NCBI GenBank assembly: GCA_019137255.1
Contig: WPDH01000216.1
Coordinates: forward strand, 62,001-126,000
Origin: Corinectria fuckeliana
Taxonomy: Eukaryota; Ascomycota; Sordariomycetes; Hypocreales; Nectriaceae
DNA length: 64,000 nt
Reading direction: 5' to 3'
Part shown: positions 1 through 9,409 of the stretch, piece after piece
Layout: the number at the start of each line of letters is the position of its first letter
Position numbering within the stretch: position 1 is the stretch's first letter
Program-made: the position numbers and the translations under genes
The notes under the pieces: generated by a model
Told to the model about the DNA's origin: nothing
The model's database searches: none
The model's input: the letters and a program-made list of their open reading frames with translations, nothing else

Positions 1-1390
1 CTTGGTAGAAGCCCGCAGCTTCGCCCTCAAAGGTCCAATCTCGGCGAGGGGCCCAGTTTCCAGGGGTCACCTCAAAACCCTTGCCGCCGTTCCACTTCAA
101 CTTGTTGAGCATCTCTTCGGTACCGATATGGTTGCAGATCAGATCTTCCGCTCCCGAAAAGAGGAGAATCGGAACCTCCTCGAGAAGATCAGGGAGATAG
201 TCGACGGAAGGCTTCGAGTTCTTCGTAGAGAATGCCGAGCCGACAGCACCGTTGCACTCCTGCCACCCTGTGTTCTTTTGTTCACTGACGTGCAGAGCGC
301 TAACGACGTCTTTCCTTCTCAGGTAAGGGCCAACGTTCTTCAAATCCGGGGGCCAGTTCATGCCGCAGCTGGGGTAGGAATCCTTCAGTCGCACATCGTA
401 CATATTGATGCACGCGTCGTCGCCCTTGCCCGACTTGGTCAACCTGAGGATGTCCGACAAGATGGCCTCGCATTCGCTGTAGTCGACGAGGCCGGGCTCC
501 GTAGACATTCGCTTTTCGCAGATCCTCAACTCGTTCTTTAGCTGCTGGTGCTCATCTGAGTCCTTCTTGATGATGCCTTTCTCCAAGGCAAAGGTGATGT
601 AGGCCGGATACTGCTCTTTCGGGGAGATCCAGCCGTTTCCGATCAACAGTCCCTTGAGATTCCAAGGAGTCTTGGGATTTTTCTTGTTGCGGTTGAGGAT
701 GGCTTTCGCGATATAAGGAATGTGCTGTCCGGCGTACGACTCGCCGGCAATGTAAATCTAAGCGAGGTCAGCAAAAGAGCAGTCCAGAGGATGAATGGAA
801 TGCCTACATCATCGGTGTCATACTCGGGGAACAAGCCAAACCACTTCTCGAGAAACTGGACAAACTGGTTGGCCATATCGTCCAACTCGTGCACGAAGCT
901 GTCGGTATCGACATAGCTGAAGCCTGTGCCGACCGGGTTGTCAACGAACAGCAGGTTGGCAAATTCGTGCCAGGAGCCATTGTTCAGGACCAGGTTATCT
1001 CCGTCGTGGACTCGATAGGGGCCGATCTCCATCATCGCGCCATCTTCAGAGCTGCATCCAGGCCCGCCATTGATCCATATAACGGTGCGCTGCTTGTCGG
1101 CGATGTGCTGGTTCTCGAAGTGCCAGAAGAAGAGGTTTCCGTTGTGTTCGGGGGTGATTTCAATATGGCTTCAATCCAAGGACGCGTCAGCAACGGCGAG
1201 AGCAGCGGAAGCTCGGAATCACTTACCCAGCATGCATCTTGATGGGAGTAGAATCAGTGGGCACCCCAGGAAGGTCGCGAACATAGTAGTCTGCGGCCGA
1301 GTCTCCTGCAGAGCCCGTGGCCTGCCAGAGCGCCAGCGAAAGCAAGGCCGGCCATCGCCTCGGGGCCGGTAGCAGCGAGAGGAAGGCCAT
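1..1390 (-). CDS. KEX1: Pheromone-processing serine carboxypeptidase Kex1 (S10 family), 3' end outside window
   Basis: S10 carboxypeptidase that removes C-terminal Lys/Arg from peptides after Kex2 cleavage in the late Golgi. Exons read from the minus strand are 1390-1227, 1168-808 and 757 to beyond base 1; introns have GTAAGT and GTAGGC donors and AG acceptors. The start ATG at 1390 gives a hydrophobic signal peptide (MAFLSLLPAP...); the frame is open upstream but has no earlier ATG. About 427 residues are present of a usual 600 or more. Visible landmarks are the oxyanion-hole region WINGGPGCSSEDGA, the catalytic-serine motif GESYAGQ and the catalytic-Asp region GAEDLICNH. The catalytic His, the acidic tail and the C-terminal membrane anchor expected of Kex1 lie off the left edge. 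The motif FANLLFVDNPVGTGFSY is typical of Kex1 rather than vacuolar CPY. Identification is by remembered family similarity. Confidence 0.93.
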
Positions 1391-2359
1391 GATGGGTGCG
1401 GACGAGACGCCGCGACGGGCTATTCGAAGAGAAAAGACACGCAAGAGAATGACGACGGCACGGGAGCCTCGAGAGTTATAGCAATTTCGTCGTCATGTAT
1501 CGGAGGAGAATAGGATGAGTCGAGGGAGATAGAGTTGTAGGGCGATGGAGATTGGAAGTTGAGATCTGAAAGGGTGAGGTGGCCCGGAAGTAAGCTACCA
1601 AGCCAGGGAGTGAGACCCCTTGTTGGCGGGACGGGGCCTTAGAATAATGGAGCCTGGGACGCGAAACATAACCTAGGTAGGTAGCCATGGGGCGCCCCCG
1701 GCTGGTTTGGGGGCGCTGTTAGCGGCGGAACATTCCCTGAAGAACGGCCCGGGGGCTGGAGAATAAAGCATCAGTGCCGCATCACAAGGACCAGTTCAGG
1801 TCCGTGCAGGGGATCGAATAGGTGCTGAATAGAGCCCCTCGCAGTCCGTTCCTTGTTCTTCCGCTGGAATGGCTGCCTCAGTTGAGTTGGCCGGCCATCC
1901 ATCATGGTTGTCTCTGCGCGACCAGTTGGCTTCGGTGGCATTGACAACTACCTAATCTACAGTAGTACTTACATGCTCACTGCCCTCTTCCATTGTTCGC
2001 CGAGCTGTGCACTGCATGAAGCCGCCACGCTAAGCTTTCAAGGTAACTAGATACCTAATAGCCTAGGTTAGGTATGGCCCGAAACTGATGGTTGGCGATC
2101 CTTTTGCTTTGGGCTCACGCACCCACACCTGCGCTGCAGCGTCGCTAGTGTATCTATGTAGTCTAGACTGGGGAATTTTCAAAACCCTCCCTCCACCAAA
2201 CCTCACTCATCGCAAAAGTATCCCCGAATCAAACCACCCCTCACGAAAAAGGCACCGTCCGTTCATAGGTCCTCGGACCCTGTAAACAGCGCCCCTCCCC
2301 TACTACGATCCGCCTGCTGTGCAGACACAGGTACATTGTACGCAGTGTTCTAATAAATC
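1391..2359. other. Divergent intergenic region KEX1 / SFM1
   Basis: 969 bp between the KEX1 start (minus) and the SFM1 start (plus), so it should hold both promoters. No coding exon is supported. It contains two CCTAGGT-type short motifs (around 1672 and 2062) of a kind that recurs in other intergenic stretches of the window. No clear TATA box was found for either gene. Confidence 0.6.
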
Positions 2360-3191
2360 ATGGCTGGCAAGACCTTCATTGTCGAGCATCTCGACCCCGA
2401 GCTGGGGCCCTGGTCAGAGCTCGAGTACCTGGCCATCGCCTCTGAGACACAGGCCACCGGAGGATCTTTCATCCTGTCCAGCTTGCCGCCGACGTTCCAG
2501 GTTCCGGCGGACCTGGCGAGCAACCCGGCGTTCACGGCTGAGAATCGTGGTGTGGAGGAGCTTTACGCAGGCCAAAAGGCGCGCGTGTGTCTCCTCGACC
2601 CATCCGCGGCCAAGGATCTGTCTCCCGAGGACGGCGAGACGTTTGATGCTTTCCTGTTTGGGGGGATTTTGGGTATGCGACCATGCCCTTGGCGAAGCAG
2701 GGGCCGTAGCTAACGTGTTTGATAGGCGATGATCCTCCTCGAGGTGGGTGGCAATGACAACTTCCTGTCTCACAATTCGTTGACGCGGCTCTCCAGACAG
2801 GACTTCCGAGTTGAGGAAGAAGGGTTTCGAGGGTCGTAGGCTGGGGCCGAAGCAGATGACCACTGACACGGCCGTGCGAGTAACTCGCATAGTTGTGCAA
2901 GACAAAGGTTTGTTATCTCATGGCGGACAATGCTATACAAGTTCACTCACAGCAACCAGTTGCGCTCGATAAGGTGCCCTACGTGGACTTCCCAGAGCTC
3001 AAGTTCAGCAAGCATGAGAGCACTGAAATGCCCTTCCGCTATGTCACAAGCGAAGACGGAAAGCCAATTATGCCCAAGGTAAGTGCTCACGACTCCTGTT
3101 GTGGCTGGATGAAAATACTGACCGCGCTTGGCAGGGCATGGTGGAATTGATCCAGAAAGATGCCGACAAGGCGGTAAATGATTTATTCTAG
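2360..3191 (+). CDS. SFM1: Protein arginine N-methyltransferase Sfm1 (SPOUT family)
   Basis: Sfm1 is a SPOUT-fold methyltransferase that methylates an arginine of ribosomal protein Rps3 in yeast. Five coding exons: 2360-2672, 2726-2743, 2797-2907, 2960-3078 and 3135-3191, 205 residues after splicing, close to the yeast length. The N terminus (FIVEHLDPELGPWSELEY), the FLFGGILGDDPPRDRTSELR segment formed across introns 1 and 2, and the end (VPYVDFPELKF, then MPKGMVELIQKDADKAVNDLF) are diagnostic. Exon 2 is only 18 nt and is needed to build the DDPPRD core of the SAM-binding knot. For exon 4 the acceptor at 2958-2959 was preferred to the one at 2951-2952 because only it restores the frame. Splice joins are inferred from frame and family conservation. 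Confidence 0.9.
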
Positions 3192-4454
3192 GCTGCATAG
3201 GTTCTTCGGATCGAGTACGGTCCGCCGAGGTGCCACCACCCCGTTGCCTCAGCCTCGGACCTAAGCTTCGGGCTGTGTTTCAGGCGTCGATCATATTAGC
3301 ATCTTCCCTCTTGGAATACGGGGTCTGCTGCATGGCAGAATTCGGGATGAAAGCTTGTTTTTCTCCTACTCGAGTGATAGTTTGAACGTTTTTGGGTGTA
3401 CGAAGTAGATGGCATCTCATAGATGTAGCTGCGAGGCAGTTGATATATCCTTAAAGCTCTATTGCTCCACGCGTTAGAACACTCATAGCCAATTATCTCT
3501 CCCGTCCCCTTTTTATGGTCCTCCTGCTTTTATTCTTTATTCTTTGTTAATTAAAGTGCTAAATTACTGCAAAAAGTAATAAGTCGTGCTATTCGGGCTG
3601 TAAACTCACACTTTTACCTATTGTTCGCTTTATTACAGTCTTAATTCCCTAATTAATACTTTATTTAATAATCTAACTTTTTAACGCCTAAACTCTATAA
3701 CGCTTCTAACACCCTGATGTCCTAATACTCTAACTGCTCTATTATTATTATTTAATTTTAAATAAGCCTTTCTTAATATCTAAGCTCTATTATTATAAAT
3801 AGCAAGACTATTTAAGCAGAGTAAAAACCTAAAACAAGCAAGTAGCATATAATATACAGCCCGACTAAAATATAAATACAGCACAAATAACACAACTTAA
3901 TATAATTTAAGCTAAAATATAACAGCTAGTATAAGGTAAATCCCAGCCTAATAAATAAAATCCTACCATGAGTCTCCGTCTCTATTGTACCTCTTACGTA
4001 TGTATCGTACTTTCTGGTTGCATAAAAGCATGTTTTACCTTACTGTAAGAATATGGTGTTTTAGGGCTGGATGATTGGGAATAACATTTACTTTGATGTG
4101 TTAGGAAGTGTGCAATATGTCCGCTCCATCGCGTGTCTGACATCAGAAGACAGGTCAGTTTAAAAGGCTGATGGAAACCCGCAAAACGGCAACTATGCAT
4201 GAGCCAAATCTAAAACCACATGGAACTACAAAGTAATGCAGATTGTCGAAATCGCCGTGCGCTCTTTTATTTGACGTCTATCAACCATCTTGAGAATCAA
4301 GGTACGAAATGCACATAAACAGTAATGCATCAAACGCGACGGAGAACCATCAGCGCGAAGCTGGGGCAAGGTGAGTCGAGGCCAGCTTGTACATAATTGT
4401 CGCCTTTATCCAGATGAAGGCCCAAATTGAGACTGAATTACAAGAAAAGGGCTC
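3192..4454. other. Intergenic region with AT-rich island
   Basis: Gene-free stretch between SFM1 and FMT1, both on the plus strand. Its middle part is the AT-rich island annotated separately. A 68-codon frame on the minus strand (4200-3994, ATG start) has no recognisable features and is probably chance. Confidence 0.6.
3500..3965. repeat. AT-rich, RIP-like degenerate repeat remnant
   Basis: About 465 bp that are strikingly A+T-rich compared with the GC-balanced flanks. It is dominated by TA, TTA, TAAT and CTCTAA words and lacks any open frame. Sharp compositional change, TpA richness and scarcity of CpG are the pattern left by repeat-induced point mutation on a transposon copy in Pezizomycotina. 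No terminal repeats, target-site duplication or coding remnant could be recognised, so the element class is unknown. Confidence 0.6.
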
Positions 4455-5751
4455 ATGATGCTGTGCACTCTTCTCAGGGCTAGATTACTTCTTAGCCGCA
4501 ATTTTTATCCATGGCGGCAATGTCTGTCCACCAGCGCCTCAGCGCAATCCTCCCATCCCCTACGCATTCTCTTCTGCGGCTCGGATGAGTTCAGCTGCGC
4601 ATCGTTAAGGGCTGTATATGACGAGCAAAAACGGAACAAGGACCTAATAGAGTCGCTGGATGTTATGGTCTTACCCCCAAAACGGGTTGGCAGAGGGTAC
4701 AAGGACATTCGCGAAGGTGAGTAAATCATGCCATGAGATGGACTACCGAACTAACTATTTCCGCTAGTATCATGCAAGGTATTGGCAGAGGATTTGGGAC
4801 TCAAGATTCATCAGCGAGAGACTTTTACGAAGTGGGAGGTGCGTGCTCCTGAGGGCGATTGTGCTCTCGGTCAACGGCGATGTGTCCGACTAAAACTCGA
4901 CGCAGCTACCAGAAGCGACAAATCTTGTCATCGCCGTCTCATTCGGACTGTTTGTGCCTCCTAGGATCCTGAAGTCAGCTCCGTACGGGGGAATCAACGT
5001 GCACCCTTCCCTGCTACCCGAGTAAGTTCTCACTGTTTTCTCCGAGTGCCGAGCTTCACGACCTAATGACAACAGCCTCCGCGGTCCCGCGCCAATCCAT
5101 CACGCCATCTTACGGGGTCATCGATACACTGGAGTCTCATTGCAGACCTTGGACGAGAAGGCCTTTGATCATGGCACAATATTGGCCCAAACACCATACC
5201 CGGGCATAGAAATACCTTCAGGATCAACTGTGCAGGAGCTCACAAGCCAGCTGGCCCCCATAGGCGCACATATGCTGGTACAGGGTTTACGGGATGGTGT
5301 ATACGTGCCCCCGCGTCGGCCAGGAGGATGGAAAGCAGAGGAACTTGAAGGCAAGGAGCTGGTGCATGCACCGAAGGTCAGCAAGGCTGACGGCCAGGTT
5401 GACTGGACCCAATGGACGGCTGAGGACATTTCTCGTCGGACTCGGGTCCTTGGGTCGGTGTGGACACGCGCAGTCAACAAGAAGGGGAACGTCAAACGAC
5501 TCATCATCCAGGATGCAGAGGCGGTTACTGTTGACAGCCCCGCAGCAAATGGTGCGCCGCTGTCTTTTTTACAGAACTTGGGAGCTGACTCAGAAGACAC
5601 GCGACACGACAGGCTGGTCATCAACCTTGGTGACGGTAGTTGCCTTGTTCAGCTCGTCAATGGAGAGCAGATTAGAGTGAAGAGGGTCAAGGAGGAGGGC
5701 AAGCCTGATCGCGATGCTGCGGTCGTTTTCATGTCATATGCTATACAGTGA
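4455..5751 (+). CDS. FMT1: Mitochondrial methionyl-tRNA formyltransferase
   Basis: Transfers a formyl group from 10-formyl-tetrahydrofolate to the initiator Met-tRNA for mitochondrial translation. Exons 4455-4716, 4768-4838, 4906-5021 and 5076-5751 give 374 residues. The N terminus is Arg/Leu/Ser-rich without acids (LRARLLLSRNFYPWR), a good mitochondrial presequence; a second ATG follows directly at 4458. The formyltransferase core is clear: LRILFCGSDEFS, then NLVIAVSFGLFVPPRIL, then the catalytic block INVHPSLLPDLRGPAPIHHA assembled across intron 3, and LDEKAFDHGTILAQ with the conserved Asp. The C-terminal half (VDWTQWTAEDISRRTRVLGS) matches the OB-like tRNA-binding extension. All introns have good GTGAGT, GTGCGT or GTAAGT donors. 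Confidence 0.93.
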
Positions 5752-6116
5752 GGGTGAATCAGAACAACGGACGCTGTCCTATTATGCAGCGAAGCTGACC
5801 CCATTTGCCACCAAGGCAAGATAAATATGACACGACAAATACACCTGTAATGCTGCCATCGAAAGAAATGACTACAGATAGTGACTGGATGCTAGCTGGA
5901 AATAGTTTGAGAACCGATGGGCCGGAGAGGGACAGTGACTAGCTGCGAGGTGAATATAAGACCACCAATGAGGCCGGCAGTTGACAGAGGTCCCCAGACT
6001 CTCTTCGTGGGGTAATACGATCTTCAGAATTTGTATATTATATTGTCGTAAGAAGCCTGTGTACAGTAGTGACGGTGCCTTTTGGTAGTGACGACTGAAT
6101 CAAGAAGGTGGACGCA

Positions 6117-6124
6117 TATAAATA
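6117..6124 (+). promoter_or_regulatory. TATA box of the small gene at 6318
   Basis: The sequence TATAAATA lies 194 bp before the ATG at 6318 and is followed by an A/C-rich leader typical of a fungal 5' UTR. Position and match to the consensus support a core promoter element; transcription start is not proven. Confidence 0.5.
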
Positions 6125-6125
6125 C

Positions 6126-6150
6126 CCACGAGACGCCATTCTTCTCGTGG
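6126..6150 (+). other. Short hairpin near the presumed transcription start
   Basis: A perfect 7-bp inverted repeat (CCACGAG / CTCGTGG) with an 11-nt loop directly after the TATA box, so at the expected transcription start or first transcribed bases. It could be a protein-binding dyad or a 5' leader hairpin; it could also be chance. Confidence 0.3.
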
Positions 6151-6317
6151 ACATATTCGAAAAGTATCAAGTGCTCCCAAACCACCATCTATATACAAGA
6201 ACCACCCCATCCTGCACCTGAAACAACTATACACTGCTCTACATCAAGCGAAGCTTCAACAGCCCACCTGTTACTAACAAACAACACGCAACAGGCTCTG
6301 GTCAAGGCCCAGTCAAA

Positions 6318-6536
6318 ATGTGTCGGATCGTCACAATCTCCAAAATCTGTGAAAAGTGCGGGATTTATATCCATGCCAAGACAGAGCTGAGGAGATGCGC
6401 CCTCAACCTGAGAGGCGAGTCCTGCGGTCCGCCAACAACCCATAAAGAGCACATCTTCTTGAATATGACTCAGTGCAACGTGTGCCTCACGAGACTGGAA
6501 GAGGAACTGAGGAAGAACGCGGAATTGAAGGAGTGA
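6318..6536 (+). CDS. Small Cys-containing hypothetical protein (72 aa)
   Basis: Single-exon frame with an ATG in a good context (AAAATG). It begins MCRIVTISKICEKCG and has seven cysteines in spaced pairs (C2, C11, C14, C27, C36, C54, C57), suggesting a small zinc- or disulfide-stabilised fold, and ends in a short acidic/basic helix (RLEEELRKNAELKE). There is no signal peptide, so a cytosolic or nuclear protein is likelier than a secreted effector. The MC-start, small size and cysteine spacing recall a family of short fungal proteins, of which 45826-46065 is a clearer member. Support is a good TATA box 194 bp upstream and a plausible leader. Function unknown. Confidence 0.55.
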   Translation: MCRIVTISKICEKCGIYIHAKTELRRCALNLRGESCGPPTTHKEHIFLNMTQCNVCLTRLEEELRKNAELKE

Positions 6537-7775
6537 ATGCAGGGGCGAAGAACTCACGCGTAACGTGGAGCTCATAGAAAAAAGGTGATATACTAGTTAG
6601 GAGGGTTATTGTACAAAGGGTTATACATTCGTGATCCCTTTCCTATGGACTGACGTCGGTCTCACAAATTACCTGATGGCAACATTGGGAAGCGGTTTAG
6701 CTCCGCGAGCACCAGGACGTGAAGCAACACCAACTATAACTCACGTCTCCTTGTGGCACGACTGATCATTCTTCAATTAGTGTTCCTTTGCTACCAAGTA
6801 ATAACGCCACAAGGCTGGTTGCCTGCGAGGCCGTGCCAAGGTCCCTGGATGACCACCTACCAGCGTTGCATCGCGCCCTTCGCTTTCGGAGCGGGTTGTC
6901 CCTTAAATCTTCCCGAATCAATGCATTTTGTTGTTGATGTCATAATGTGCCGTGGATTTGGAGACGTGAAATATCATCTGCTTTTTGAACAAAATTGAGA
7001 ATTGCCTGGCTGCTCGAATATACCGTGTACTCGGTACTTAGCTTGGAACTGACGATGAACTGTCCAACCAAGAACTCAATTACTGAACTTGCGATCAGAA
7101 CGAACTTTACGTTTTGAAATGAACCAGGAAAGTCTTTGCCTCCCCGTTGTATCAGACCCCTGTTCTATATTCCGGCGGGTCAAGCGCTGCCCACCTCGGC
7201 AACCATGATTGCGCAAAATGCCGCCGTCCTGCGATCCTGTCGATCACCTTGACTCTTTTGAGCCTCGTTGCGCTTAACTCCCGTCCACGGTAATTGGAAT
7301 CGGCGTTTAAGCTGCTCACCAGAGCCTGGTACAAGGCTCTTGACCCTAACTTCATGTCATGCCCTGATGGCAATAGATCAGTATGCTATCTGGTGTTATT
7401 ATGCCTACGCGTCCACCTCCACTGGCGCCAGGTCGTGGCGCTTTGTCCGGCGCCAGCTGAGCGTTTGGAACACAGCTTGCATGACTAGCCTTATCTACGT
7501 AGTAGGGACAGTGGGATTGATGCTGATGAGTCTGATGACGGGAGCTTGGCTGTGGGTATGAAGAAGATAGCACGAGGCACTTGACGCGATTTGGTTCATG
7601 GAGGTGACCTCATACATCTAGTACCCTCGGGACTCAACATTTCAGCCCCAAGATGCCTTCTCATGAGGCTAAGACGAGGTGTTGCCGCTGGCATTTGCCT
7701 CCCAAAGTTGCCCGCCTGCGTGGTGAAGCGTTTGGCGGGTCCACCCGCTGTCTCTCCCAGCAGCTGTAGTGCAAT

Positions 7776-7793
7776 TAATTACCTAGGTAATTA
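7776..7793. repeat. 18-bp perfect palindrome
   Basis: TAATTACCTAGGTAATTA reads the same on both strands, centred on CCTAGG. Its core is the CCTAGGT word that recurs at about 1672, 2062, 32165, 56052 and 56360. Could be a dimeric transcription-factor site or a remnant of a small repeat. Confidence 0.5.
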
Positions 7794-9222
7794 GCTGGCG
7801 CTTTCTCTCGCTGGACCAAGTATGAAACCAAACTTGCAACCTCCATCTCGCTCGCAACGCCACATCATACAACGACGACGACTCACAGCCAGCAAACGTC
7901 GAGACGGGAGTCAATGGTGGGAATAGCGCCGGAGGAGGAACCCTGCTGGCGGTAAACCCGCTGCCGCCCTGGACAATGGCATGAACTAATTGGCAAGGGT
8001 CCTGATCCGCCACAGGGGTTTAAGGCGTCCACAATCCTCCGCATCATCCACCAACCCCGGCGCCAACCTGTCGGTACATCGGCAGCCAGCAAACCGCAAT
8101 GCTCGCTCCGTTAGTGCCTCGGCGCCAACAGGGAGCGGAGAGTCAGGGTTCCTCCAAGGAGCCAGGGGCTAGAGGGACGACGACTCCGAATTAGGCCGCA
8201 GAGAAATGGGCGGATGGAATCTTTAACCATCAATACAGCATTCGAAAATTGCAAGCATAAAGAATCCGAGATTTTCGAAGCTCACTAAGCAGGCCTGTCC
8301 CCGGAATCTCATGGTCCTTACCTATGTGAACTGGTGCGGCCCAGTTATACTCAAGAAAGGTTGGCCGGTTATCTATCGCTGATGCATGTCTGGATGCTTT
8401 CAAAACATCCAAACTTGTTGCCACAGCTTTGTACTACTGAAGCCGCGGCTGACGACAACGTGGCAAATATTGTCAACGCACGCCAAATGCCATTCGAGAC
8501 CTTGGTAATACGCCACCAATGTTGGCTTGTGAAACTGCACTTGTGAGCCTCAACTCCGCTCTCCTATCAAGACTGGCTAGAGAAGTAAGTCCCTGCATTA
8601 GCCCTGTCAGGGGGGGCGCGCTTTTTGATCCTATTCCGAGTGCCACTTATCATGCTACCTACCGGTAATACATACAAGCATCGACAAAGACGGCTACTGC
8701 GGAATGACTCGCTCTCCTTACCAGATACTGTTCGCTTCCACGCATCACTTACGGTCCACATAGCTCCCTCGGCGGATATCATCCACACATGGCCAGCAGT
8801 CGGCACGTTTTGTTATGCTGTCTGTGGAAACATTGAAAGTTGAAACACCGCCTGGTTGCCATTTCCCAATCACGTTGGCTCCCAACCATTGTCAATTTCC
8901 CGGACCCTCGAATTTTTCGAAACGGGATCGATTTCCGGAACCTGATTGGCATAGCACCTCCCTCGGTGAAAAGTTGGCTCTCCCCGATGAAGACGGCGTC
9001 TTCACCAATATGGCTTGCTGGACCCGGTGCGCCGTCTCCAATACCTTGGAGAATGACTGGGAAGCTCATCCATCAAAGCTCTGGGCAACCTGGCCAAGCT
9101 AGCTAGCCCCTAACCGCCAGCCTCGGTACTTGTTGGTAGCAGGTCTGAAAGGGGGAGGGAGCCTACGAAGCTCCCTCAAAACTGTTCCCGACCCAGCACC
9201 GTTAGTCGAGGATGAATCTTCA

Positions 9223-9256
9223 TTTCTCACTTCGTTTCTCACTTCGTTTCTCACCC
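9223..9256 (+). repeat. 12-bp tandem repeat in the GH16 promoter
   Basis: Two exact copies of TTTCTCACTTCG followed by a partial third copy, ending about 155 bp before the glucanase start codon. This may be a pyrimidine-rich promoter element or slippage product. Confidence 0.6.
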
Positions 9257-9409
9257 GTACGCGGCTCATTCTTTTAAGACCCTGCCCAGCGACCTTTCCT
9301 AGAGCTTAAGCTCGTTTCTTTGACGTACCACACGTCTAGCCACTCCCTTGTTTCCATTACCACTGCTCTTCAGCTTTTTTGTATACTTTCACGATACCCT
9401 TTCCTTACT

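Larger units (their letters stand above)
5752..6317. other. Intergenic region with promoter of the small Cys-rich gene
   Basis: 566 bp between FMT1 and the small gene at 6318. The right part has a TATA box and a short hairpin (annotated separately) and a CA-rich leader without upstream ATGs after about 6155. No coding frame is supported. Confidence 0.55.
6537..9409. other. Long intergenic region, no supported gene
   Basis: 2.9 kb before the GH16 gene. Every frame is short, mostly without ATG or homology I recognise. It holds an 18-bp perfect palindrome (7776-7793) and a 12-bp tandem repeat close to the GH16 start (9223-9256). Base composition is ordinary, without RIP signature. It may be promoter sequence for the cell-wall gene at 9410. 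Confidence 0.55.
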
